13,471 nucleotides of DNA from an uncultured Alphaproteobacteria bacterium (GTDB lineage Bacteria; Pseudomonadota; Alphaproteobacteria; Minwuiales; Minwuiaceae). The notes under the pieces are model-generated. The model was not told the origin of the DNA, made no database searches, and saw nothing but the letters and a program-made list of their open reading frames with translations. Shown piece by piece: positions 1-6,541 of this stretch; position 1 is the first letter of the stretch; every line of letters starts with the position of its first letter. The stretch lies in assembly GCA_913064755.1 (NCBI GenBank), contig CAJYBQ010000039.1, positions 1 to 13,471 of the forward strand, read 5' to 3'. The position numbers and the translations under genes are program-made.

Positions 1-71
1 AGCGCGGCGACCGCTCCCGTGGGCCCCGCCTACGCCGCCCGCGCCCGGTGACAGCCGTTCCATCGCCCGCC

Positions 72-1421
72 TTAAAGCTGCCCCACCTTGTGCTGCTGGT
101 CGCCGCCCTGGAAGTTGACCGACCCGACAGAGGCGCGGGACTGGATCGTGCGCTTGCCCATCTCCAGCACATCGACACCGCCGGAGATTTCCTCCCAGAC
201 GTTCTTGTTGGGATCCAGCGCGTCACGGCTCTGGTCAACGAAGCCCAGCTTCACGGTCTCGCCGATGATCACCTTGCCGCTGTCGGGGGTGTCAAGGCCG
301 GTGATCATGCGGAACATGGTCGACTTGCCGGCACCGTTGGGGCCGATGATGCCGACGATGGCACCCGGCGGAATCTTCGCGCTGAAATTGTCGATCAGGT
401 ACTTGTCGCCAAAGCCCTTGCTGACATTCTCGAAGGTGATGACGTTGTTGCCCAGGCGCGGCCCCGGCGGCACGTAGATCTGCATCTCGGAGCGGCGCTC
501 TTCCTGCTCGTCGGACAGCAGGTCCTCGTAGGCCGAGACACGGGCCTTCGATTTTGCCTGCCGGGCGCGGGGGCTCTGCCTGATCCATTCGAGTTCGCTG
601 GCCAGCGTACGCTTGCGCGATTCGTCCTCGCGCGATTCCTGCTGCAGCCGCTTGGCCTTCTGCTCCAGCCAGCCGGAGTAATTGCCCTGGTATGGAATGC
701 CCCGCCCGCGGTCGAGTTCCAGGATCCAGCCCGCGACATTGTCCAGGAAGTAACGGTCATGGGTCACGGCCACGACGGTGCCCGGGTAATCATGCAGGAA
801 CCGTTCAAGCCACAGGACAGATTCGGCGTCCAGATGGTTGGTCGGTTCGTCGAGCAGCAGCATGTCGGGCCGCGAGAGCAGCAGCCGCGCCAGGGCAACC
901 CGGCGACGCTCACCACCCGACAGCTTGTCGATGGGCGAATCCGACGGCGGGCAACGCAGGGCATCCATGGCCACGTCGACCTCGCGGTCGAGGTTCCACA
1001 GGTCCGCCGCGTCGATCTCTTCCTGCAGCTGGCCCTGTTCCTCGATCAGCGCGTTCATCTCGTCGTCTTCCATGGGTTCGGCGAACTTCATGGAGATCTC
1101 GTTGTAGCGGTCCAGGATGGCCTGTTTCTCGGCGACGCCATCCATGACGTTGCCCAGCACGGTCTTGGTTTCATCCAGCAGCGGTTCCTGGCGCAGGTAG
1201 CCGACGTTCAGCCCTTCCGCGGCCCATGCCTCGCCACCGAACTCCGTGATCTCCCCGCCCATGATCTTCAGCAGGGTGGACTTGCCGGAGCCGTTGATGC
1301 CCAGCACGCCGATCTTGGCACCGGGCATGAAGGAGAGATTGATATCCTTCAGCACCGTCTTGCCGCCAGGCCAGTTCTTGGTCAGGCCCTGCATGGTGTA
1401 GACGTACTGATAGCTCGCCAT
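72..1421 (-). CDS. ettA: Energy-dependent translational throttle protein EttA (ABC-F ATPase), C-terminus missing
   Basis: EttA is a soluble ABC-F ATPase that binds the ribosomal E site and gates entry into elongation according to ATP/ADP. The 449 residues seen include the first nucleotide-binding domain (Walker A GINGSGKST 41-49, LSGGE 167-171, Walker B with DEP 191-193), the acidic arm insertion (about 95-140), the basic linker rich in Arg/Lys/Glu (about 240-325), and the Walker A of the second domain (GPNGAGKST 360-368). The frame stops at TAA directly after VGQL, where the family continues with SGGE. Roughly 105 residues, including the second signature and Walker B, are absent against a usual length near 555. 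The Met at 1421 (MASYQYVYT) is preferred over an upstream one at 1502, because it matches where EttA proteins begin and has AGAGG a few bases upstream. It lies 93 bases downstream of dinB on the same strand. Either the gene is broken or the window edge carries bad sequence. Confidence 0.9.
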   Translation of the reverse strand: MASYQYVYTMQGLTKNWPGGKTVLKDINLSFMPGAKIGVLGINGSGKSTLLKIMGGEITEFGGEAWAAEGLNVGYLRQEPLLDETKTVLGNVMDGVAEKQAILDRYNEISMKFAEPMEDDEMNALIEEQGQLQEEIDAADLWNLDREVDVAMDALRCPPSDSPIDKLSGGERRRVALARLLLSRPDMLLLDEPTNHLDAESVLWLERFLHDYPGTVVAVTHDRYFLDNVAGWILELDRGRGIPYQGNYSGWLEQKAKRLQQESREDESRKRTLASELEWIRQSPRARQAKSKARVSAYEDLLSDEQEERRSEMQIYVPPGPRLGNNVITFENVSKGFGDKYLIDNFSAKIPPGAIVGIIGPNGAGKSTMFRMITGLDTPDSGKVIIGETVKLGFVDQSRDALDPNKNVWEEISGGVDVLEMGKRTIQSRASVGSVNFQGGDQQHKVGQL

Positions 1422-1473
1422 CTCTGGATCCTCTTGGCTCAGGTCACTGGTTCGGGGAATGTCGTTGGCGCGG

Positions 1474-1502
1474 GTTGTAGCGAATCTGGCGGCAGCGGGC
1501 AA
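1474..1502 (-). promoter_or_regulatory. Candidate sigma-70 promoter for ettA
   Basis: Reading leftward, TTGCCC (1502-1497) and TACAAC (1479-1474) are separated by exactly 17 bases. Each hexamer matches the sigma-70 consensus at 4 of 6 positions, and the -10 lies within GCTACAAC, which resembles the -10 element of alphaproteobacterial housekeeping promoters. It falls inside the 93-base gap between dinB and ettA and would give a leader of roughly 45 bases. This was found by eye, and chance matches at this level are common. Confidence 0.3.
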
Positions 1503-1514
1503 CGGGCTCTCGTT

Positions 1515-2783
1515 TCAGCCGTCCTTGCGCCCGCGTCCCTCGCCGATGCTGGTCTTGCCATAGCGGGCGCGGACCTGGTCCAGGGCGGTCTCGATCTTCT
1601 TGCGGCGCTGGCGGCCGGTGTCCAGCAGGTCGGGGGCGTCCGCCGTCTCCCCCGGCATCAGCCCGGCCCCGCCGACGCCGATCAGCCGGAACGCGGTCCG
1701 GCCATCGGCCTCGATCCGCATCAGGGGGGCGGCTGCATCGAACAGCACGCCGGCAAGCTGGGTGGGATTGTCGAGGGTGCGGCTGCGGGTGCGGATGGAG
1801 AAATCCGCCGCCCTGAGCTTCAGGGTCACGGTGCGTGCTGCCAGGTCCTTCCGTTTCAGATCGGCGGAGACATTCTCCGACAGGCGCCAGAGGTGCCGGG
1901 CCAGTTCGTCGGCGTCGCGCAGGTCGCTGTTGAAGGTGGTTTCGGATGAAACGCTCTTTGCCTGGTTGCCCGGGCTGACATCGCGGGCGTCGCGACCATG
2001 GGCGAAGGCGTGCAGCCGCTTGCCGATGGCCCCGTAGCGGCGCATCAGGTCAGCCTCCGAGAACTTCCTGAAGTCTCCGATCAGGCGCACGCCGTCGGCG
2101 TCGAGTTTCCTGTGGAACGCCTTGCCCACGCCGTAGATGTCGGAAACGGGGCGCCGGGCCAGGAAGTCCATTGCCTCTGCCTGGCCGATGACCGCGAAGC
2201 CGCGCGGCTTGTCCAGGTCGGACGACAGTTTTGCCAGGAACTTGTTGTAGGACAGGCCGACGGAGATGCTGACGCCGACCTGGCGTTCCACGTTCGCGGC
2301 CAGGCGGGCCAGCATGGCGGCGGGGGTTGCATGATGCACGCGGGCGGTTCCCGTCAGGTCCAGGAAGGCCTCGTCGATCGACAGGGGTTCCACCAGGGGT
2401 GTCAGGTCCAGCATCAGGGCGCGGATCTCCCGGCTGGCCGCGACGTATTTCTTCATGTCGGGTTTCAGCACAACGGCGTCGGGGCAGGCCTTCAGCGCCT
2501 TGAACATCGGCATGGCGGAGCGCACGCCGTACATGCGTGCCACGTAGCAGGCGGTGGAGACCACGCCACGGGTGCCGCCGCCGATGATCAGCGGCTTGTC
2601 GGCCAGGCCCGGGTTGTCGCGCTTCTCCACCGACGCGTAGAACGCATCGCAGTCGACATGCGCCAGGCTGAGGTCGAAGAGTTCGTCGTGGGCGATCCCG
2701 CGCGGGGAGCCGCAACTGCGGCACGATCCGCCGGCGGGGGCCACATCCGCCGTCGCGAAGCAGTCGCGGCAAAGCCAGCTCAT
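1515..2783 (-). CDS. dinB: DNA polymerase IV with N-terminal zinc ribbon (Y-family translesion polymerase)
   Basis: This Y-family polymerase copies past damaged template bases with low fidelity. In the 422-residue product, the catalytic carboxylates are visible in HVDCDAFYASVE (Asp44) and SIDEAFLDL (Asp137, Glu138), followed by the thumb (about 190-265) and the little-finger domain (about 275-385). The first 25 residues add a four-cysteine ribbon, C5-x2-C8 and C21-x2-C24, ahead of the polymerase core. Enterobacterial DinB lacks it, but it occurs in many alphaproteobacterial homologues. The start at 2783 is chosen because its ATG overlaps the stop of the upstream kinase gene as ATGA; the longer reading to 2816 would add 11 unremarkable residues inside that gene. 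No clear C-terminal beta-clamp peptide of the QLxLF type is visible. It lies downstream of and is probably translationally coupled to mak. Confidence 0.93.
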   Translation of the reverse strand: MSWLCRDCFATADVAPAGGSCRSCGSPRGIAHDELFDLSLAHVDCDAFYASVEKRDNPGLADKPLIIGGGTRGVVSTACYVARMYGVRSAMPMFKALKACPDAVVLKPDMKKYVAASREIRALMLDLTPLVEPLSIDEAFLDLTGTARVHHATPAAMLARLAANVERQVGVSISVGLSYNKFLAKLSSDLDKPRGFAVIGQAEAMDFLARRPVSDIYGVGKAFHRKLDADGVRLIGDFRKFSEADLMRRYGAIGKRLHAFAHGRDARDVSPGNQAKSVSSETTFNSDLRDADELARHLWRLSENVSADLKRKDLAARTVTLKLRAADFSIRTRSRTLDNPTQLAGVLFDAAAPLMRIEADGRTAFRLIGVGGAGLMPGETADAPDLLDTGRQRRKKIETALDQVRARYGKTSIGEGRGRKDG

Positions 2784-3667
2784 CGGCCCGTGTCGTCGTT
2801 CTGGGGCCAGAGCCATGCCGCTCCGCGCACGCCCGACGAATCACCATGGACGGCCTGCGCCAGCCGCGTCGCCACATGGTCCGAGAAAACCCAGGCGGGC
2901 AGGCGGGCGGGCACGTCGTCGTAAAGCCGTGCAACGTTGGAGACGCCGCCGCCCAGCACGATCACTTCCGGGTCGAAGACATTGATGACATGCGCCAGTG
3001 CCCGCGCCAGGCGGTCGGCATAGCCGTGCCAGAACAGGTCATCGGTGATGGCGGCGGGGGGGCGGAGGCAGCCATGTGACCTGGCGTAGGCGGTGCTGAT
3101 CGCGGGGCCGGACAGGAAGGCCTCGATGCAGCCCTGCTTGCCGCAGTAACAGGCCGGGCCGGGGCGTTCGTCATCGCGGGGCCAGGGCAGGGGATTGTGT
3201 CCCCATTCCCCGGCGATCGCATTGGGGCCATGGATGATCTGCCGCTGCCAGACCAGACCGCCACCGACCCCGGTGCCGAGGATGACACCGAATACCGACC
3301 GCGCGCCGCGCCCGGCACCATCCGTCGCCTCGGACAGGGCGAAGCAGTCGGCGTCATTGGCGATGCGCACCGGGCGCGCCAGTACCCGCGCGAGATCGCG
3401 GTCCAGCGGTTGCCCGATCAGGCAGGTGGAATTGGCGTTCTTCATCAACCCGGTGGCGGGCGACAGGGCACCGGGAGTGCCGACCCCCACGGTGCAGCCC
3501 GTGCCGACCTCCGCCTCGATGCGTGCCACCAGCCCGGCGATGGTGTCCAGGGTGGCGGCATAGTCGTCCTGCGGGGTCGGCAGCCTGTGGCGCACGGCGA
3601 TTTCGCCTTGCCGATCCAGCGCCACTGCCTCGATCTTCGTGCCGCCCAGGTCAACACCGATCCGCAT
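2780..3667 (-). CDS. mak: Fructokinase, ROK family
   Basis: This cytoplasmic sugar kinase of the ROK family most resembles Mak, which phosphorylates fructose to fructose 6-phosphate using ATP. The 295 residues match the family length. Visible elements are the N-terminal phosphate-binding loop DLGGTK (6-11), the substrate-side motif KNANST (76-81), the ANDAD stretch (103-107) carrying the catalytic Asp105, GTGVGGG (131-137), the zinc ligand region GEWGH (153-157), and the CxCGxxGCxE signature at 173-182. The closing HGDSSGVRGAAW (274-285) is also typical of Mak. Another hexose or glucosamine kinase is possible, since ROK substrate specificity is hard to read from sequence. The start has AGGAC about 10 bases upstream. 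The gene lies 14 bases after the HAD hydrolase gene and overlaps dinB by 4 bases, so the three are probably cotranscribed. Confidence 0.88.
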   Translation of the reverse strand: MRIGVDLGGTKIEAVALDRQGEIAVRHRLPTPQDDYAATLDTIAGLVARIEAEVGTGCTVGVGTPGALSPATGLMKNANSTCLIGQPLDRDLARVLARPVRIANDADCFALSEATDGAGRGARSVFGVILGTGVGGGLVWQRQIIHGPNAIAGEWGHNPLPWPRDDERPGPACYCGKQGCIEAFLSGPAISTAYARSHGCLRPPAAITDDLFWHGYADRLARALAHVINVFDPEVIVLGGGVSNVARLYDDVPARLPAWVFSDHVATRLAQAVHGDSSGVRGAAWLWPQNDDTGR

Positions 3668-3681
3668 GACGGGATGTCCTG

Positions 3682-4341
3682 TCAGACGCCGAACAGGCGT
3701 GATTCGATGAACGGGGTCGCCTCCGGCCAGGTATCGGCACCGTGATGCGCGTCCTCGGCCCGCGCCAGCATGGGGGCAAGCCGCGGGTCGGCGACGAAGT
3801 GCAGCCGGTGGACATGGGCGGCGGATTTCGCCACGGACGAATGATTGTGCGGGATGTCGTCGATGAAGATCGCTTCCGCGCCCGCCCGTTCCTGCAGCAG
3901 GCGCACGGCGGGGCCCTTCAGCCCCTCGTTGGCGACCAGCGGATAATCCATCCCGTGACGGCGCAAGGCCTGTCTGCGTCCCTCCGCCCCGTTTGCCGGA
4001 ATGTTGCTCAGCACCACGATCTGCGCCCGCTGTGCCAGGTGGGCCAGGGCATCCGCCGCGCCGGGCACCGGTTGCAGCTCGGCCGTGTGATTGGCGAAGA
4101 AGGTGCCCAGGTGGGCCCTGACCTCCGGCCCTTCCAGCGCCCGTCCCTCCGCGTCGCGGACATTGCCCGTGATCCCGAAGGATGCCCAGTCAAAGCTCAA
4201 CCCGGCCCCCTCCAGGTATCCGACCAGCCCGTCCATGAAGGCAAACAGCACCTCGTCGGCGTCGCTGATCACCATCGGGCGGCCCGGCACGATGTCGATG
4301 GCATCTATCTGTGCCCGGATGGCGGGGTCGAGTTCGGTCAT
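3682..4341 (-). CDS. HAD-superfamily hydrolase, substrate unknown
   Basis: This 219-residue soluble protein has the four haloacid dehalogenase motifs in order: the nucleophile and acid/base Asp27 and Asp29 in SDADEV, Ser112 in VLSNIP, Lys142 in GLKGP, and the Asp pair 161-162 in FIDDIPHNH. These predict a magnesium-dependent phosphatase-like hydrolase. The stretch between motifs I and II (about 35-100) would form a small helical cap. I do not recognise a characterised member. The start at 4341 is chosen over the open frame extending to 4548, because that extension is arginine-rich, lies over the end of the upstream gene and lacks family character, while AGGAC sits about 7 bases before this ATG. 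It is 14 bases upstream of mak, which suggests a sugar-phosphate or related substrate, but that is only context. It could equally be a housecleaning phosphatase. Confidence 0.8.
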   Translation of the reverse strand: MTELDPAIRAQIDAIDIVPGRPMVISDADEVLFAFMDGLVGYLEGAGLSFDWASFGITGNVRDAEGRALEGPEVRAHLGTFFANHTAELQPVPGAADALAHLAQRAQIVVLSNIPANGAEGRRQALRRHGMDYPLVANEGLKGPAVRLLQERAGAEAIFIDDIPHNHSSVAKSAAHVHRLHFVADPRLAPMLARAEDAHHGADTWPEATPFIESRLFGV

Positions 4342-4397
4342 CTGGTCGTCCTGTGCTGTTGCCGGGCCATGTCGACGCGGGGATTCGGGCGGATCGG

Positions 4398-5564
4398 TCA
4401 GTTCATGTTGTCGTAGACGGTCTTCTCGAAGTCGAGGAACAGCGGCAGTGACTTCACGTCCGCAAAGGGCAGGACCTGTGTCGCGTAGACGCCGCCGACG
4501 CCCCTGGTCGGATCGATCCAGTAGTACGAATTCGCCAGTCCTGCCCACGACAGCGAACCGGCGGACCGGCCCGTGGGGGCCGCCTGTTCGTTGATCATGA
4601 ACGACAGGCCCCAGGTCTTCTCGATGCCGGGGAAGAACTCGGCGTCATTGGTGAAACCCGCCTCTGCCGCGACCAGCTTGTGTACCCTGTTCGGGCCCAT
4701 CTGGTTGACCGACATCATGGCCACGGTTTCCGGCTTCAGGACCTGGTTGCCGTTGGACCGGCCCTTGTTGAGAATCATGCGGACGAATTTCGCGTAATCC
4801 TCCACCGTTCCGTAGAGGCCGCCGCCGCCCATCTCGAACTCCGGTTCCTGCGGTATCTCCAGGTCCATCTGCGGTACCAGCTGGCCGTCTTCGCCGCGGG
4901 CGTGGATCTTCGCCATCCGGCCCCGCATGTCGTCGGTCATGCGGAACGCCGTGCTGTTCATGTCCATGGGGGCAAACAGGTTCTCGGCCATGTAGGCACC
5001 GAGTGTCTTGCCGCTGGCCTGCTCCACCATCTTGCCGGCCCAGTCGATGCCGGTGCCGTAGTCCCAGTCGGTGCCCGGATCGAACAGCAGCGGCAGGTTC
5101 AGCGCCGCGTTCATGCAACTGATGATGGGCGGCGTGCCCGTGACCTCCAGGAACTTCCGGATGTCGGTGGACCACATGTCATAGGCGCAGCCCGCGCTGT
5201 GGGTCAGCAACTGGCGCAGGGTGATGTCGGTCTTCGGTGCGCGCAGCCTCGCCTGGCCGTCGGCATCGAACCCGTCCAGCACCTGCAGCGCGCCGATCTC
5301 CGCCACGGTTTCCTGGGCAGGGGCATCCAGGTCCAGTTTCCCCTGTTCCACCAGTTGCATGGCGGCTGCCCCGGTGATGGCCTTGGTCATGGACGCGATC
5401 CAGACAACCGTGTCGGTGGTCATGGCGCTGCCGGAGCCCATCACCCGTTCGCCGAACGCGTTCCGGTAGGTATCGCCGTTCGCGTCGGTCACCACGGCGG
5501 CAACGCCCGGCACGTCCCCCCGATCCGTTGCAGCCTTCAGAAGTGCGTCAAGATGCTGTTGCAT
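4398..5564 (-). CDS. Beta-lactamase-fold serine hydrolase/esterase (class C-like, EstB type)
   Basis: This 388-residue protein belongs to the beta-lactamase/transpeptidase-like superfamily, whose members hydrolyse esters, amides or D-amino acid peptides through an active-site serine. The nucleophile motif is SMTK (Ser58, Lys61). The second motif, normally Y-x-N, reads Y169-G-T, which is typical of esterase-like members rather than true AmpC lactamases. The HSAG stretch (122-125) and the late SWAGLANSYYWIDP region (339-352) also recall EstB-type esterases. There is no evident signal peptide (the N-terminus MQQHLDALLKAATDRG is polar), so a cytoplasmic location is likely and a role in antibiotic resistance is doubtful. 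It is the first gene of the leftward block and lies 56 bases upstream of the HAD hydrolase. The ribosome-binding site is weak. Confidence 0.85.
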   Translation of the reverse strand: MQQHLDALLKAATDRGDVPGVAAVVTDANGDTYRNAFGERVMGSGSAMTTDTVVWIASMTKAITGAAAMQLVEQGKLDLDAPAQETVAEIGALQVLDGFDADGQARLRAPKTDITLRQLLTHSAGCAYDMWSTDIRKFLEVTGTPPIISCMNAALNLPLLFDPGTDWDYGTGIDWAGKMVEQASGKTLGAYMAENLFAPMDMNSTAFRMTDDMRGRMAKIHARGEDGQLVPQMDLEIPQEPEFEMGGGGLYGTVEDYAKFVRMILNKGRSNGNQVLKPETVAMMSVNQMGPNRVHKLVAAEAGFTNDAEFFPGIEKTWGLSFMINEQAAPTGRSAGSLSWAGLANSYYWIDPTRGVGGVYATQVLPFADVKSLPLFLDFEKTVYDNMN

Positions 5565-5613
5565 GGCCCGTCCCCGTTTCCTGTGGTTTCTGCTGGTGTC
5601 AGGTGAACAACGA

Positions 5614-5641
5614 AGGATAGTCCGCTACCGGGACCGGTGAA
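5614..5641 (-). promoter_or_regulatory. Candidate promoter with palindrome, upstream of the leftward hydrolase-kinase-dinB block
   Basis: Reading leftward, TTCACC (5641-5636) and TATCCT (5619-5614) stand 16 bases apart, each matching 4 of 6 consensus positions. Between and overlapping them is the 12-base near-palindrome ACCGG-GA-CCGGT (5627-5638), a placement compatible with an operator. The predicted leader is about 45 bases. The palindrome is short and GC-rich, so chance is a real alternative. Confidence 0.28.
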
Positions 5642-5656
5642 AGGCGTCTGGCGCAA

Positions 5657-5929
5657 TCAGTGGTCCAGCGTCGCCCCCGGCAGCTTCCGCCGCGCTTTCG
5701 CCGGTGTTGCCGGGTCGATGCGCTGCTCGGCGCAGAAATCGAGCAGCAGGGATTCGTTCTGCAACAGGTGGTCCAGCACGCCCGCAAGGAACTCGGGGGA
5801 TGAGAGTTCGCTACGCAACTGGCTCGGTGCGACCCCGGCGAGGGACAGGAAGGCCTCCATCCGGTCCGGGTCTGCCGCAAGAAAGCCGATGGCATGGATG
5901 GCGAGCACTTCCGCCGCGTCACGATCCAT
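5657..5929 (-). CDS. DUF3572-type small conserved protein
   Basis: This 90-residue acidic, helical protein of unknown function has the pattern of the DUF3572 family seen in alphaproteobacteria. Its features are an N-terminal helix with AIHAIGFLAADPDRM, a middle segment LAGVAPSQLRSEL, and FLAGVLDHLLQNESLLLDFC followed by a basic tail. There is no signal peptide, membrane segment or catalytic motif. The frame stays open upstream to 6076 with further Mets at 6007 and 6076, but family similarity begins at the Met used here (MDRDAAEVLA), and AGGAA lies about 13 bases before it, which is a little far. It is divergent from divK, as I recall for family members in other alphaproteobacteria. That hints at a link to cell-cycle regulation but does not establish one. 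Confidence 0.72.
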   Translation of the reverse strand: MDRDAAEVLAIHAIGFLAADPDRMEAFLSLAGVAPSQLRSELSSPEFLAGVLDHLLQNESLLLDFCAEQRIDPATPAKARRKLPGATLDH

Positions 5930-6169
5930 GATTGATTGATATTCCTGTAAATGGAGAATTGTCGGCAGGGCGCTGCTGACAAGGTTAGCGGCTTCCGCCA
6001 GCGACATTAACCGTTGCTTTACGTGGAACTGCCATGATCTTTCAGATGAAGGGGCAGGCGCGGCCTCTTCGAACACCCGGCGCCCGGCCGAAAACGTCTA
6101 CCGGATGACCATGCCGTGATCCGGTGGGCAGAGTGACCATGACGCGGCAGAAAGCCGTTTGAGGAAAGC
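5930..6169. other. Divergent intergenic region between the DUF3572-type gene and divK
   Basis: This is the longest stretch without a gene in the window. Its left part (5930-6050) is noticeably richer in A and T than the surroundings and should hold the promoters for both directions. It contains the CtrA-like box at 6007-6021 and, reading leftward from about 5980, a TTGTCA (5 of 6 to a -35) that lacks a convincing -10. Positions 6060-6169 form the divK leader, in which I see no clear hairpin, terminator or small gene. Confidence 0.5.
6007..6021 (+). promoter_or_regulatory. Near-match CtrA box upstream of divK
   Basis: TTAA-CCGTTGC-TTTA fits the CtrA consensus TTAA-N7-TTAA with one mismatch in the second half, and the first half extends to the favoured TTAACC. 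It lies in the AT-richer part of the divergent region between the DUF3572-type gene and divK, about 150 bases from the divK start. CATGAT (6033-6038, 4 of 6 to a -10) follows at a plausible distance. CtrA is known to control divK in Caulobacter, and DivK in turn controls CtrA activity, so the context is favourable. A single near match in 240 bases is weak evidence. Confidence 0.3.
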
Positions 6170-6535
6170 ATGTCGAAAACAGTCCTTATCGTCGAAGACA
6201 ACGAGCTCAACATGAAACTGTTTCATGATCTGCTTGATGCCCATGGATATGCAACGGTGCAGACCAAGGACGGCCTGGAAGCGCTGAAGCTTGCGCGGGA
6301 CCATCGCCCTGACCTGATCCTGATGGATATCCAGCTGCCCGAAGTGTCGGGCCTGGAGGTCACGAAGTGGATCAAGGAAGACGATGATCTGCGCTCCATC
6401 CCCGTCATCGCGGTCACGGCCTTTGCCATGAAGGGTGACGAGGAAAAGATTCGTGACGGAGGATGCGAGGCCTATATCTCGAAGCCCATATCCGTCGGTA
6501 CCTTCATCGATACGGTCAAGCAGTTCCTGGGATAA
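6170..6535 (+). CDS. divK: Cell-cycle response regulator DivK
   Basis: DivK is a single-domain response regulator that is phosphorylated and dephosphorylated by polar histidine kinases (DivJ/PleC in Caulobacter). It signals through DivL-CckA to lower CtrA activity, setting cell polarity and division asymmetry. The 121 residues are essentially one receiver domain: acidic pocket Glu9-Asp10, phosphoacceptor Asp53 in LILMDIQLPE, Thr83 in AVTAFAMKG and Lys105 in YISKPIS. Long stretches, such as VEDNELNMKLFHDLL and GGCEAYISKPIS, are those of the DivK family. There is no output domain. The start has a good GAGGAAA Shine-Dalgarno about 5 bases upstream. pleD begins 6 bases after its stop, so the two form an operon, as in Caulobacter. 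Confidence 0.96.
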   Translation: MSKTVLIVEDNELNMKLFHDLLDAHGYATVQTKDGLEALKLARDHRPDLILMDIQLPEVSGLEVTKWIKEDDDLRSIPVIAVTAFAMKGDEEKIRDGGCEAYISKPISVGTFIDTVKQFLG

Positions 6536-6541
6536 CGGCAG

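Noticed and set aside
48..1949. 633-codon rightward open frame over ettA and the end of dinB
   Set aside because: It is antisense to two well-conserved genes, shows no recognisable domain, and its length follows from high GC at the third codon position of the opposite strand.
5930..6076. Longer N-terminus of the DUF3572-type protein (Met at 6007 or 6076)
   Set aside because: The extra residues run through the divergent promoter region and the CtrA-like box, and family-like sequence begins only at the Met at 5929. A start at 6007 is not fully excluded.
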